Shown: one piece after another, positions 51,126 through 60,351 of the stretch | How the letters are laid out: each line of letters starts with the position of its first letter | How positions within the stretch are numbered: position 1 is the first letter of the stretch | Assembly (NCBI RefSeq): GCF_013280595.1 | Contig: NZ_JAAATY010000010.1 | Span: 186,001 to 250,000, forward strand | Direction of reading: 5' to 3' | From: Kibdelosporangium persicum | GTDB lineage: Bacteria > Actinomycetota > Actinomycetes > Mycobacteriales > Pseudonocardiaceae | DNA length: 64,000 nucleotides | The notes under the pieces: model-generated | Seen by the model: only the letters and a program-made list of their open reading frames with translations | Database searches by the model: none | Told to the model about the DNA's origin: nothing | Program-made: the position numbers and the translations under genes

Positions 51126-54011
51126 ATGGTATCTGCCACCACCGGGATCGACACTCAAGCCACTTCTGGGGGAAGTAGATTGAGGTATGGCAACCCTTGG
51201 AGCACTCGATTAGAGATCGACCTCCACGACGCGCGCGACTATTTGCAGAAGCAATTCGCGCACAGTTCATCCGGGTCCGGTCGAGTCGTGATGGTGAATG
51301 GGGGATTCGCCAGCGGAAAGACCGCCGTACAGCACGACCTGCTCGAGGACGCCGTCAAGGCGGGTGCCCTGACGCTTCGCGCGACCGGCGCGCCGGACGA
51401 GCAGCACATCGGCGGCGCCGTCATCGACCAACTGCTGGCAAACTCCTCGTTACCGCACGACATACCGCATCGGGTCGGCACAACGCTGCTGCTCTGGGGC
51501 CGCGAACAGGGCGATGACCAGGCAAGACAGCACGCCGAGCAGTCCAGCGGCCAGGTCGTGCGCAACGTCTGCGACTCGCTGCTCGAGCTGGCGCGGGAGC
51601 GGCCCGTGGTCATCGGGGTCGACGACCTGCAGTTCGCCGACGAAACCTCGCTGAAGCTGCTCATGCAGCTCCAGCGCCGTATCCGGTCGACCAAGCTGCT
51701 CATATTGCTGAATCAGCCGAATTCTCCACGCACGACGAATTTACGGCTGACGAGCTTTTTCTCACGGCAACCCTGTTACTATTCGGTACACCTGACGCCC
51801 ATGTCCGAGCAGGCAATCGGTGCGATGTTCGCCGAATCACTGGACGAGCGCGTCGACAATGATCTTCCGGGCCGCGTCCACGCATTAAGCGCCGGTAATC
51901 CGATGCTGACGAACGCGTTGGTCGACGATTACCGGAAAGGCAACCGGGACGGGCAGCCCGCCGTTGGCGCCGCCTACACCCGCGCGGTGTACGCATTGCT
52001 CGATCGTCCGGACAGCCAGCTCCTCGAAACAGCGGCCGCCGTGGCGGTGCTCGGCGAGCAGAGCGACCCTGAATTGATCGCCAAACTCACCGGCTCCGAC
52101 TCGGAGACCGTTAACGACATACTAGCTGCCCTGGATCACGGTGGCTTGCTCACAAGTTGCAGGTTCCGGCATCCGGCCGCCGAGTCGGCCGTGCTCGACA
52201 CGCTCCGTCCGGCGGCCCGCGCCAAGCTGCACGCCCGGGCCGCCGAGCTGAAGTACCGCGCCGCGGCGTCCGCGACCGAGGTGGCCGCCCACCTGGTCGC
52301 GGCGGGCGAGGCATCCGGCGAGTGGTCGACGGCGGTACTGCGGTCCGCGGCCGAGCAGGCCATGGTCACCGACAACGTCCAGTTCGCCACCAAGTGCCTG
52401 GAGCTGGCGTTGTCCGCGTCCACCGACGAGCACGAACAGCGCGCCATCCGGCAGTCGTTCGTGTGGAGCACCTGGCGGCTCAACCCGTCCGCGGTGGCGC
52501 CGTACGTGTCGACGCTGCGGGAGGCGGCCTTCGACGGCACGCTCGACCAAGTCGGCTGTTTCGCGCTGATGCGCCACTCGCTGTGGCACGGCGCGCGGAC
52601 GACCTTCGTCCGGGCGCACGAGGTGCTGGCCAGTTCGCCGGAACCGATCGACCCGCAGATCGAGGCCGAACTGGACCTGGCCTACCAGTGGCACTTCGGG
52701 CCGATGGACGGCGACGTGGACGGCGAGAAGCCGGACGTGCCCGCCGACGCCGCCCCATGGAGCCGCACCGCGGGCACGGTCATCCAGGCGTGGCGGCAGG
52801 GCGGCTCCGAGGCGACCACGGCCAACGCCGAGCGCATCCTGCAGAACTGCCGTCTCGGTGACACGGCACTGGAGGCACTCGCCACGGCGATCATGGCGCT
52901 GGTGCGGGGTGGCGAGGTCGACCGGGCCGAACGCTGGTGCACGCGGCTCAGCCGGGAGGCCGAGCAACGCGGCGCGGTGACCTGGCAGGCCATGCTCGAC
53001 GCGCTCTGGGCCGGGATCGCCCTGCAGCGTGCCGACGTCGCCGCTGCGGCGGAGCGCGCCAAGGCGTCACTGGACATGCTCGGCGAGCACAACTGGGGCG
53101 TGTCGATCAGCTACCCGCTCACCACCTTGCTGATGGCCGAGGTGGCGGCGGGCGCGTTCGACGCCGCCGCCAGGACGCTGCGCCGTCCGGTGCCCGAGGC
53201 GATGTTCGACACGATCGGCGGTATGCGGTACCTGCGCGCCCGCGGTCACTTCTACCTGGCGACCAGCCGGCCGCTGGCGGCGGTGAACGATTTCCAGAAG
53301 TGTCAGCGGCTGATGCGCAAGTGGGACGCGGTCACCCCGACGCTCGTGCCGTGGCGCAGCGACCTCGCCGAGGCGAACCTCCAGCTCGGCAACGTGGCGA
53401 TGGCCCGTGAACTGGCCAAGCAACAGGTGGAACTGTCGCTCGACAAGGACCCCTATGCCTGTGGCCTCGCGCTGCGGGTGCTGGCCGTCACGAGCAGGCC
53501 GGCGGACATCCCGGTGCTGCTGGGCCGGGCGGCGAAGTGCTTCAAGGACTCCGGCCACCTGCTCGAGCTCAACCGGACCCTGAAGGCGTCCGCCAAGCTG
53601 CAAATCCCGGGGCCGCGCACGGACTTCGCCGTGGTGTCCGGCGCACGGCTGCCGGAGCGCAAGCAGGTGTCCGCGCGCGTCGTGCGCACGAAGGACATCC
53701 CGGCCGAGCCCAGCCCAGTGTCCACAACGGCGGGGTCCACACGGGACACTCAGGAACCCGCGGAACCGGTGCGCCGTGAGCAATCCGAGCCGACCGACTC
53801 GACGGTGCTCAGCGAGGCCGAGCTGCGGGTGGCACAACTGGCTGCGAACGGTCACACCAACCGGCAGATCGGCGACAGGCTGTTCATCACGGTCAGTACG
53901 GTGGAACAGCACCTGACGCGGGCATACCGGAAGCTGGGTATCAGTGGCCGCAGCGCATTGGCCGAGGAGCTGCGCGTGCGGCGTCCCCCGTTGATCACAC
54001 AAGAACGATGA
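51126..54011 (+). CDS. LAL-family (large ATP-binding) LuxR regulator, probable pathway activator
   Basis: The protein has 961 residues, the usual size of LAL regulators. The N-terminal ATPase has Walker A NGGFASGKTAVQHD (about 58-65) and Walker B PVVIGVDDLQFAD. A long helical central region follows, and the C-terminus carries the LuxR helix-turn-helix (LSEAELRVAQLAANGHTNRQIGDRLFITVSTVEQHLTRAYRKLG). GAGGA precedes ATG 51126. Three TTA leucine codons (51450, 51741, 51885) make translation depend on the bldA leucyl-tRNA if the host uses that switch. It is the only pathway-type activator in the window and marks the right edge of the cluster, so it is the prime candidate to read the TAGGGG promoter boxes. 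Confidence 0.95.
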   Translation: MVSATTGIDTQATSGGSRLRYGNPWSTRLEIDLHDARDYLQKQFAHSSSGSGRVVMVNGGFASGKTAVQHDLLEDAVKAGALTLRATGAPDEQHIGGAVIDQLLANSSLPHDIPHRVGTTLLLWGREQGDDQARQHAEQSSGQVVRNVCDSLLELARERPVVIGVDDLQFADETSLKLLMQLQRRIRSTKLLILLNQPNSPRTTNLRLTSFFSRQPCYYSVHLTPMSEQAIGAMFAESLDERVDNDLPGRVHALSAGNPMLTNALVDDYRKGNRDGQPAVGAAYTRAVYALLDRPDSQLLETAAAVAVLGEQSDPELIAKLTGSDSETVNDILAALDHGGLLTSCRFRHPAAESAVLDTLRPAARAKLHARAAELKYRAAASATEVAAHLVAAGEASGEWSTAVLRSAAEQAMVTDNVQFATKCLELALSASTDEHEQRAIRQSFVWSTWRLNPSAVAPYVSTLREAAFDGTLDQVGCFALMRHSLWHGARTTFVRAHEVLASSPEPIDPQIEAELDLAYQWHFGPMDGDVDGEKPDVPADAAPWSRTAGTVIQAWRQGGSEATTANAERILQNCRLGDTALEALATAIMALVRGGEVDRAERWCTRLSREAEQRGAVTWQAMLDALWAGIALQRADVAAAAERAKASLDMLGEHNWGVSISYPLTTLLMAEVAAGAFDAAARTLRRPVPEAMFDTIGGMRYLRARGHFYLATSRPLAAVNDFQKCQRLMRKWDAVTPTLVPWRSDLAEANLQLGNVAMARELAKQQVELSLDKDPYACGLALRVLAVTSRPADIPVLLGRAAKCFKDSGHLLELNRTLKASAKLQIPGPRTDFAVVSGARLPERKQVSARVVRTKDIPAEPSPVSTTAGSTRDTQEPAEPVRREQSEPTDSTVLSEAELRVAQLAANGHTNRQIGDRLFITVSTVEQHLTRAYRKLGISGRSALAEELRVRRPPLITQER

Positions 54012-54038
54012 GGTGACAACGCGACCTGTCCCCCTGCT

Positions 54039-54085
54039 CCGCGAGCCCTGCCCCGAGACCCTGCCGACCGGGACGGGGCTCGCGG
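54039..54085 (+). terminator. Terminator hairpin after the LAL regulator
   Basis: A perfect 10 bp outer stem CCGCGAGCCC / GGGCTCGCGG, 28 bases after the stop codon. Confidence 0.65.
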
Positions 54086-54565
54086 ACCGCTCTCGCGTGA
54101 CACCGATCCGAACCGCACCCTCCACTCAGGACGAGTCCGGTCGGGACAGGCGAGGCCGGGGCCATACCCACCCGGACCCGCCTGTATGCCTGTCGTTGAG
54201 CGCTGTGGTGTTGGCCTGCTTGCCGGGAAGCGACTCTCGTCGCCCTGCAACAAGGTAGCCAGATTCCGGTGCCCCTCCGGGTGTATCGGGGCACCCGCCC
54301 GTGGGATGTACGAATCCGCAGCACGTCACATGGTTCCGGCTTCAAACATCACAAAGTCCGGACATCGGCCGGCCAGCCGTTCCCTCTGACGGGCAATGCC
54401 GCCGCACCGCCTGCCACGCTGTGTCATGTCCCGGCCTTACGGAAGTCGCTCGTGCGGCGGACATCACGAAGCCGATGAAGATCAGGGCTCACCGCGTTCA
54501 CGGCGTCGGGGAACGCCGACATCCACTTCGGCGTTGGCGGAACGTGACGCGTCCGCCTGACCGCT
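54086..54565. other. Intergenic stretch at the right border of the cluster, no gene seen
   Basis: Several short open frames exist on both strands, but none has a ribosome site or recognisable domain. No integrase, tRNA or direct-repeat boundary was seen, so there is no visible mark of recent insertion at this edge. Confidence 0.55.
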
Positions 54566-55633
54566 TCAGCGTTCGAAGGGGTCCCACCACCGCGAGATAC
54601 TGGGCAGGGCAAGCGGTTCAGGACTGCTGTCGCGCGGCTCGTCGGTGGTGGTGACCTTGACGGTGATCGGTTGCGGGGACGGGATGCCGTTGCTGAGGTA
54701 ACGGGGAACCCTTGCCGCCCAGTCGATGTTGCCGCGGATGGCGTGGCAGAGGTCGGTGAGGTAGCGGTTCAGTTCCGGACCCGCTCCGGCGAGCACACGC
54801 TCGCGGAGCCGCAGGAACCGGACCATGATGCGATCGCGGATCTCCACGCCGCGGCGAATCGCCTCCGCTGCCGAGCTCCGTTCTTGGTGCATGAGGACAT
54901 TCACGATGTTCTGATCGGTGTGCGCCTCCTGCACTTCCTTGCGGTAGGAGTGCAGGTCGTTGTCCAGTGCGGCGACCAGCTGCGTCATCTCGGTCAGCGC
55001 CTGCACGGCCGGTGAGTCCATCTCGCGTGCCGGGACTTCTTGGTTGTTGGCGATTTCCAGCAGTGCGATGGTGGGCGGACCACCCGCGCTGCCCAGCCGC
55101 ATGGTCAGGTATTCGTCCAGTGCGGGCATGTGGCCTTGCGCCTGGTTGCCGATCTGCCATGCCACGGAGTACAACCAGTGGCGATGCGCGTCCATGAAGC
55201 GGCGCACCTGGGTCGGTGTGGCGAAGGCACGCATCCGGGTCATGATGTCGTGCAGTGCCTTGGCGAACGGCTCAGTCGGCACGACGGAACTCGTCATCGA
55301 CCGCTGCAACTGCCCGGCCATCGCCAGGAACGCCGAGGGGTCGGCGCTGAGCGGTCCGCTGTCGCAGCACGCGTCGTCGAACGCGAAACCCCAGTACACC
55401 CACAACGCCGCGACCAGAAGGCCTTCGCTGCCCGCCGTTGGTGCGAAACGCGCGTAGAACTCGGCACTGTTGGTCCCGAGAATCCGGGTCCGGTCCCGTC
55501 CGGACCGATACAGTCCAATGTGGTCGATCCAGGCCACCGCCCGGCATTCCACTTCGTCCACCGCCGGGTTGATGGCGGACGGGATCGGGCAGTAGAACAA
55601 CGGCGGTTCGAAGTCCGGCTCGGTGATCGTCAT
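54566..55633 (-). CDS. Class I terpene synthase (probably sesquiterpene)
   Basis: The protein has 355 residues of the bacterial class I terpene cyclase family. The first metal-binding Asp-rich motif is FAFDDACCD (about residues 87-95), the second is NDLHSYRKE, an exact ND..S...E motif, and the C-terminal RY pair (VPRYL) is present. The size and single alpha domain fit a sesquiterpene cyclase using farnesyl diphosphate; the product cannot be predicted. The start ATG has AGGGGA five bases upstream. The gene is alone, with no neighbouring P450 or prenyl synthase, and lies outside the polyketide cluster. Confidence 0.94.
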   Translation of the reverse strand: MTITEPDFEPPLFYCPIPSAINPAVDEVECRAVAWIDHIGLYRSGRDRTRILGTNSAEFYARFAPTAGSEGLLVAALWVYWGFAFDDACCDSGPLSADPSAFLAMAGQLQRSMTSSVVPTEPFAKALHDIMTRMRAFATPTQVRRFMDAHRHWLYSVAWQIGNQAQGHMPALDEYLTMRLGSAGGPPTIALLEIANNQEVPAREMDSPAVQALTEMTQLVAALDNDLHSYRKEVQEAHTDQNIVNVLMHQERSSAAEAIRRGVEIRDRIMVRFLRLRERVLAGAGPELNRYLTDLCHAIRGNIDWAARVPRYLSNGIPSPQPITVKVTTTDEPRDSSPEPLALPSISRWWDPFER

Positions 55634-55957
55634 CGTCTCCCCTGGGGGTCGAAACGGCTCCTTTCACCCTAAGTAGACGATCAGCGCCACCGCGATGCCG
55701 TGCCCCGAATGGACTTCTCCGTCGACCCGGTTACCGTCGGCATGCACGGCAGGTCACGATCGCGCTCACTCGGTCGAGTGAGTTACGTGCTCGGTCCGGG
55801 TGGACGTGGGGTTCCGCCTGTCACCTCCGAGCCTCGGCGATCGCCATCGTCATCAGCACGACGACCTGACGACAGTCACGCTCAGCACACCGGCGGCCAC
55901 GCAAACGGCCGGGGTGGCGAGCACGTGCGGCTCCACCCGTACCGCGACCGCGGCGCG
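55634..55957. other. Divergent region between terpene synthase and SRPBCC gene
   Basis: The region holds the terpene synthase leader, the CTCACTC/GAGTGAG inverted repeat listed separately, and an N-terminal extension of the downstream frame that I do not believe is coding. No -35/-10 pair stood out. Confidence 0.5.
55765..55782. promoter_or_regulatory. Inverted repeat CTCACTC-N4-GAGTGAG
   Basis: A perfect seven-base inverted repeat in the divergent region upstream of the terpene synthase gene. It has the size of an operator half-site pair. No regulator gene is adjacent. Confidence 0.4.
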
Positions 55958-56431
55958 ATGTGCTTCGATACTCCGGTGACCAGTAACGATGACAAGCGCG
56001 TCGTCAGCGCCACCCGCGAGATCCCGGCCCCGGCCGCGCGGATCTTCGAGCTCATCGCCGATCCGGCCCACCAGCCCCGCTGGGATGGCAACGACAACCT
56101 GGCGGAGGCGTCACCAGGACAGCGAGTCCGCGCTGTCGGCGACGTTTTCACCATGACGCTCACCTACGACGGCGTTGTCCGGGAGAACCACGTCGTCGAG
56201 TTCGAAGAGGGGCGCCGCATCGCGTGGCGGCCTGCCGAGCCGGGCCAGAAACCCCCGGGCCACCTGTGGCGTTGGGAACTGGAACCCGTCGACTCGTCGT
56301 CGACGCGCGTGACCCACACCTACGACTGGACTGAGCTGACCGACGAGAACCGCTATCGGCGCGCTCAGGAGACCACACCGGACAAACTCCGGTCCTCACT
56401 CGACCGGCTCGCGGCCCTCGCCGAAGGCTGA
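55958..56431 (+). CDS. SRPBCC (START/Bet v 1-like) family protein
   Basis: The protein has about 157 residues from ATG 55958; GTG 55976 is an alternative and the frame is open further upstream without motif. The sequence fits the polyketide-cyclase/SRPBCC ligand-binding fold: VVSATREIPAPAARIFELIADPAHQPRWDG at the N-terminus, FTMTLTYDGVVRENHVVEFEEGRRIAW in the middle, WRWELEPVDSSSTRVTHTYDW near the end, and a C-terminal helix. Stand-alone members of this type are common and mostly uncharacterised, and I cannot name a ligand. Although related folds cyclise aromatic polyketides, nothing links this gene to the modular PKS. Confidence 0.85.
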   Translation: MCFDTPVTSNDDKRVVSATREIPAPAARIFELIADPAHQPRWDGNDNLAEASPGQRVRAVGDVFTMTLTYDGVVRENHVVEFEEGRRIAWRPAEPGQKPPGHLWRWELEPVDSSSTRVTHTYDWTELTDENRYRRAQETTPDKLRSSLDRLAALAEG

Positions 56432-56496
56432 AGCCGCGAAACGCGGGGGATGTGGAACCCTGGAGGCAGGACGAGCCGACGGGGAGTGCGACGAAC

Positions 56497-56733
56497 GTGG
56501 TGATTTTCGGTTTCCGGACCAAGGTGCTGGTCCTGGCGATGCTGACGTTGCTGTGCCCCCGATGTGGGAACTCCGGGGCGCATCCCCTGCACAGGGCGGT
56601 CACGAAGTTCACGCTGTTCTTCGTGCCGCTGTTCCCGGTGCGGACCAAGTACTCGACGCAGTGCACCTTCTGCGGCCTGACCAGCCCGGTGTCCAAGGAC
56701 GAGGCGACGCGGCTGGTGCGGCAGGCGGGTTGA
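56497..56733 (+). CDS. Small zinc-ribbon protein
   Basis: The protein has 78 residues from GTG 56497 (VVIFGFRTKVLVLAMLTLLCPRCGNSGAHPL). Two CxxC knuckles (CPRCG and CTFCG) 38 residues apart make a zinc ribbon, and the hydrophobic stretch KFTLFFVPLFPVRTKYST lies between them. This arrangement is widespread in actinomycetes without a known function. GGGGAG lies upstream of the start; an earlier ATG at 56452 would add 15 residues. Confidence 0.85.
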   Translation: MVIFGFRTKVLVLAMLTLLCPRCGNSGAHPLHRAVTKFTLFFVPLFPVRTKYSTQCTFCGLTSPVSKDEATRLVRQAG

Positions 56734-56754
56734 CGAGAGGGAATGCGGTGAAAC

Positions 56755-56792
56755 GGGTCGTGAACGGAATGAGCGGTTTCCGTCCACGACCC
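56755..56792. terminator. Terminator hairpin between convergent genes
   Basis: GGGTCGTG and ACGGAA pair with TTCCGT and CACGACCC, interrupted by one A/C mismatch, around an 8 nt loop. It lies between the zinc-ribbon gene and the convergent protease gene. Confidence 0.65.
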
Positions 56793-56809
56793 TGCCCGGC
56801 GGACGGCTC

Positions 56810-57925
56810 TCAGCTGTTGAGCGTCACGCCGTACGCGGCCAGCGCCTCACCGACCGGCTGGTAGTACGAGGTCCCGCTGCCCTTGCCGGAGGTGATGCCC
56901 AGGCCCACGCTTCCGGAGAACAGGCAACCACCGGAGTCGCCGGGGTTGGCCAGTGCGTTGGTCTGGATCAGCTGGTGCACCGATCCTTCGGCGTAGTTCA
57001 CCGTGACGTTCAGCCGCTGCACCGAACCGGAGGTCAGCCGCGTGGTGCTGCCGCTCTTCTGGATCCGCTGCCCCACCGTCGCGGTCGCGTGCGAGGTGAT
57101 CCGCTGGGTCGAGCCGTTCCACAGGGTGACCGCGCCAGGCGCGCTTCCCGTGGTGTTCAGGATCAGGCCGTAGTCGTTGGTCGGGAAGCTGGCGCCCTGG
57201 GACGGACCCACGTTCCACTGGCGCACCGCGCGGGTGCAGTGCCCGGCGTCGACGATGTAGTTCTGGCCGCCCCTGTTGGTGTTGAACCCGACCGAGCAGC
57301 GGGTTCCGCCGCCGGTGATGGCCTCCCCGTTGTAGATGGCCAGCCGCATCTCACCGCTGACCCGCTCGACCCGTACCCGGTCGCCCAGCTGGTCGGCGGT
57401 GCGCAGCAGCGCGGCGAGGTCACCGCCGGTCGCCACGTCCGACACACTGAGCACGACCTGGTTGGTCTTCGGGTCCAGCCCGATCGAGGTGTGCTTGACC
57501 GCGGGCACCGATTCCAGCGCGTCCTGCGCGGAGGCCAGCGCCGCGGTGGAGTGCCGCACCAGCTTCGCCTCGGCACCGGACGCGCGGACGTCCTCCGCCG
57601 CGGCCGCGTCCAGCACGTTGACCACCGGCTTGCCCTTGGCGTCCAGGTAGCCGCCCGCGGTCCGGGCACCCAGCCGGCCGGTGACCTGGTCGAGAGTGCG
57701 CACACTGGCGTCCTGTGTCCGCAGGATCTCGACGACCGCTTCGGGAGAGATGCCCTCCTGAGCACTCAGCTCGGCGATCGCGGCCCTGGCCACTTCCGGT
57801 GCGTATCCGTCGATCCCGGCCGCCGTGGCGGTCGGGGCGACCAGGAAACCGGCGGCCGCGACACCGGCCACCAGGGTTATCGCGGAGCGGGCAACGAGAT
57901 GTCGCCCAGTGACGATCTTGCGCAT
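56810..57925 (-). CDS. Secreted S1-family serine protease (streptogrisin/alpha-lytic type) with propeptide
   Basis: The protein has 371 residues. The signal peptide is RSAITLVAGVAAAGFLVAPTATAA, with a positively charged start. The pro-domain runs from about 40 to 195 and includes the LDPKTNQVVLSVSD segment of the alpha-lytic-type propeptide. The mature protease has His in VDAGHCTR, Asp in NDYGLI and Ser in NPGDSGGCLF, all present, with disulfide cysteines around them. Such enzymes fold with the propeptide, are released by self-cleavage and digest extracellular protein. The gene is unrelated to the cluster. Confidence 0.95.
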   Translation of the reverse strand: MRKIVTGRHLVARSAITLVAGVAAAGFLVAPTATAAGIDGYAPEVARAAIAELSAQEGISPEAVVEILRTQDASVRTLDQVTGRLGARTAGGYLDAKGKPVVNVLDAAAAEDVRASGAEAKLVRHSTAALASAQDALESVPAVKHTSIGLDPKTNQVVLSVSDVATGGDLAALLRTADQLGDRVRVERVSGEMRLAIYNGEAITGGGTRCSVGFNTNRGGQNYIVDAGHCTRAVRQWNVGPSQGASFPTNDYGLILNTTGSAPGAVTLWNGSTQRITSHATATVGQRIQKSGSTTRLTSGSVQRLNVTVNYAEGSVHQLIQTNALANPGDSGGCLFSGSVGLGITSGKGSGTSYYQPVGEALAAYGVTLNS

Positions 57926-58078
57926 ACCGGCAACTCACTTTCGCAGGGGACGCGGGGTGACCGCGCCGTCAGTGGGTTGGCCCGGGCACGTTGTACGTGA
58001 CCCGGCACCGGATCACTCCGGCGTGTCCCAGCGTGTTCCTGCGAGCTTCGTCCTGCTACCACCTTTAGTCGGTTTGTG

Positions 58079-58110
58079 CCATAACCACACCTGATGACCG
58101 ATTGTTATGG
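58079..58110. promoter_or_regulatory. Inverted repeat CCATAAC-N18-GTTATGG upstream of the protease gene
   Basis: Perfect seven-base arms at 58079-58085 and 58104-58110, about 155 bp before the protease start. It could be an operator for the protease or a relic of the decayed gene to its right. Confidence 0.35.
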
Positions 58111-58190
58111 TGTGCGGCCATGCCGGGCACGTTGTCCAATCCGCACAAGCACTTACAAAGTCCCAAGTGGACAGACCTGGCGATTATGGT

Positions 58191-58856
58191 GGTTGAAAGC
58201 GCTTGCACGCCAGTCGACCACGAAGCGTCGCCTGTTCACAACGACGCAGGCCAGCGGAACGATCTCGTTTGCCTTTGTTGATTTCAGGGCGGACCCGAAG
58301 CTGTGGTCCGCGGACGACCAACATCTGTACACAGTGGACACGCGAATCCTCCGGCCGCGGTCGACCCGCGCGGGCCTCCCGGCCTGTCTCCCCCGCCGCG
58401 CCCCCAGCAGTGACCGCGGACGCCGGCTACTCGGGAGCGGCCGACACGATCCCGGCCGCGATGCTCGACGGCAACACCACCAGCGGCGGCTGGTCGAATT
58501 ACTACAACAAGCAGGCAACCGCGTTACTACCGGCCATAAGCCGTTCGCATGCCAGTGAATGGGTGTCCGTGCTGGTCTCGGCCCCACGCCGGTCGGCAGC
58601 GTCCAGGCCTACTTCACCGTCGACGCCGCCCGTTCGTTGCCCGCGTCGATCCAGGTGTCGTACTGGAACGGCCACCGCTTCGTGCCAGTACGCGACACCC
58701 GCGTCGAATGGGCGACCACGTCGAACCAACCGACAACCATCACCTTCATCCCCCGTCCGAACGAGCCGGATCAGGCTGGACATGACCAGTCGGTCACCCG
58801 GCACCGCCACAGGTTTCCTGCAGATCGCCGAACTGAAGGTCGCCCAGGGACAGTAG
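58191..58856 (+). pseudogene. Remnant of a family 2-type glycoside hydrolase with its LacI-type operator
   Basis: Pieces of one protein occur in order but in different frames. WSADDQHLYTVDTRIL (58310-58360) is the family 2 beta-sandwich motif. TADAGYSGAADTIPAAMLDGNTTSGGWSNYYN follows, then VQAYFTVDAARSLPASIQVSYWNGHRF, then RLDMTSRSPGTATGFLQIAELKVAQ, ending in a stop near 58856. The last three are the C-terminal galactose-binding-like domain, broken by two frameshifts. The catalytic barrel is absent, so most of the gene was deleted. At 58194-58207 TGAAAGCGCTTGCA, a near-perfect palindrome of LacI-regulator type, survives at the likely promoter. Family assignment rests on motif recall only. Confidence 0.7.
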
Positions 58857-58874
58857 CGGCGATGTCCTCCGGTG

Positions 58875-60305
58875 TCAGTCGGCCGGTGAAGGCGCGGGAG
58901 GGAGAATCCGGCACAGCGCTTCCAGCGCAGGTCCGTAGCCGTGGTCTGACGGGGTCGCGTAGCCGACGACCAGGCCGTCGTGGGCGGGCATGGTGGCCGC
59001 GGGGTGGCGGAAAGCCGCGAGCCCGTCCAAGGCGATGGACTGCCGGGCGGCCGCTGTGACCGCGGAATCCTCGGTTCCGGATGGAAGGCGCAGCACGGCG
59101 TGCAGTCCTGCGGCGATGCCAGTGGGTGCGATATGCGGGGCGTTGGCGGCGAGGGCGGCGACGAGGCGGTCACGGCGGGTTCGGTAATGCTGGCGCATGC
59201 GGCGGATGTGCCGGTCGTAGTGGCCGGAGTCGATGAACTCGGCGAGGGTGAGCTGGTCCACCACGCTCGCCCAGGCTTCCCGCTGCCCCTTGGCCGTCAG
59301 GACGGACGTGACAAGGTGCTCGGGCAGCACCAGCCAACCGAGCCGTAGCGCCGGTGACAGGCTTTTGCTCAACGAGCCGATGTAGACGACCCGCTCCGGG
59401 TCCAGCCCTTGCACCGCGCCGACCGGTTCTCGGTCGTAGCGGAACTCGCCGTCGTAGTCGTCCTCCAGGATCAGGCCATCGCGGGTCCGTGCCCAGTCCA
59501 CCGCACTGACGCGTCGCTGCGGGTGCAGGGGGCCGCCGGTCGGGAACTGGTGCGCCGGGGTGAGCAGCGCCGCCCGGACCCCTTTGAGACTCGCCAGCTC
59601 GTCGGTGAGCGCACCGCGTTCGTCGAGCGGAAGTGGCACCGTCCGAACGGACGCCTCCTCGAGGATCGCACGGTGAAAAGCCAGCCCGTACGACTCCACA
59701 GCCAACGGGCCACGCAGCACCCGGCCGCCGAAGAGCAGCCGCAGCGCATGGGCGAAGCCGGAACACACCACGATCCGTTCCGGCGTGGTCCGCACGCCGC
59801 GGGCACGCGTCAGGTACTCGGCCAATGCCCGGCGCAGTTCGTGACGGCCGCGCGGGTCACCAGGCCCGAAGGCCTCGTTGGGGGCGGCGTTGAGCGCGCG
59901 GCGGGCCGCGGCCAGCCAGGCCGCGCGGGGGAAGGACGCGGCATCGGGCTGCCCCTGCCTGAGGTTGTGCGTCGGCGGCGCCGCGTGGGCGGGTTTCTCC
60001 GGCACGTGCGGAAATCGGGTGGGTCCAGTGCGCGGCGCTACCTGCGTACCCGAGCCTTGCCGGGCGACCAGCCACCCTTCGGCGACCAGCTCGGAGTAGG
60101 CCTCGGCGACGGTGTTGCGCGCGAGCCCGAGGTCGGCGGCGAGGGAACGGTACGGAGGCAACCGGGTGCCCGGAGCCAGTCTGCCGTCCCGCACGGCCTC
60201 CCGTAGCGCCCGGATGAGCGTGGACCGGCGACCGCCGGAACCAGCCAGTTCCAGATGCAGGTCACTGCCGAGCCGCTCCGCCAAATTGACCCATGAATCC
60301 ACCAT
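58875..60305 (-). CDS. MocR-type regulator (GntR helix-turn-helix fused to PLP aminotransferase domain)
   Basis: The protein has 476 residues from ATG 60305 (MVDSWVNLAERLG). The N-terminal winged helix (STLIRALREAVRDGRLAPGTRLPPYRSLAADLGLARNTVAEAYSELVAEGWL) is fused to a fold-type I aminotransferase domain, with EDDYDGEFRYD and the PLP lysine in YIGSLSKSLSPALRLGW. MocR proteins sense PLP-linked ligands and regulate neighbouring genes. It is divergent from the MFS exporter gene across 46 bp and probably controls the MFS/flavin-oxidase pair. The open frame extends upstream, but the chosen start leaves the intergenic region free. Confidence 0.93.
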   Translation of the reverse strand: MVDSWVNLAERLGSDLHLELAGSGGRRSTLIRALREAVRDGRLAPGTRLPPYRSLAADLGLARNTVAEAYSELVAEGWLVARQGSGTQVAPRTGPTRFPHVPEKPAHAAPPTHNLRQGQPDAASFPRAAWLAAARRALNAAPNEAFGPGDPRGRHELRRALAEYLTRARGVRTTPERIVVCSGFAHALRLLFGGRVLRGPLAVESYGLAFHRAILEEASVRTVPLPLDERGALTDELASLKGVRAALLTPAHQFPTGGPLHPQRRVSAVDWARTRDGLILEDDYDGEFRYDREPVGAVQGLDPERVVYIGSLSKSLSPALRLGWLVLPEHLVTSVLTAKGQREAWASVVDQLTLAEFIDSGHYDRHIRRMRQHYRTRRDRLVAALAANAPHIAPTGIAAGLHAVLRLPSGTEDSAVTAAARQSIALDGLAAFRHPAATMPAHDGLVVGYATPSDHGYGPALEALCRILPPAPSPAD

Positions 60306-60351
60306 GGAAATGAACCATAGCGAAGGTCTTTCCGGGTCATAGCGTGGTGCC

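Noticed and set aside
58559-59059. A 166-codon plus-strand frame as a real gene
   Set aside because: Only its first part resembles a galactose-binding domain, and the rest is antisense to the MocR gene. It is a piece of the frameshifted hydrolase remnant.
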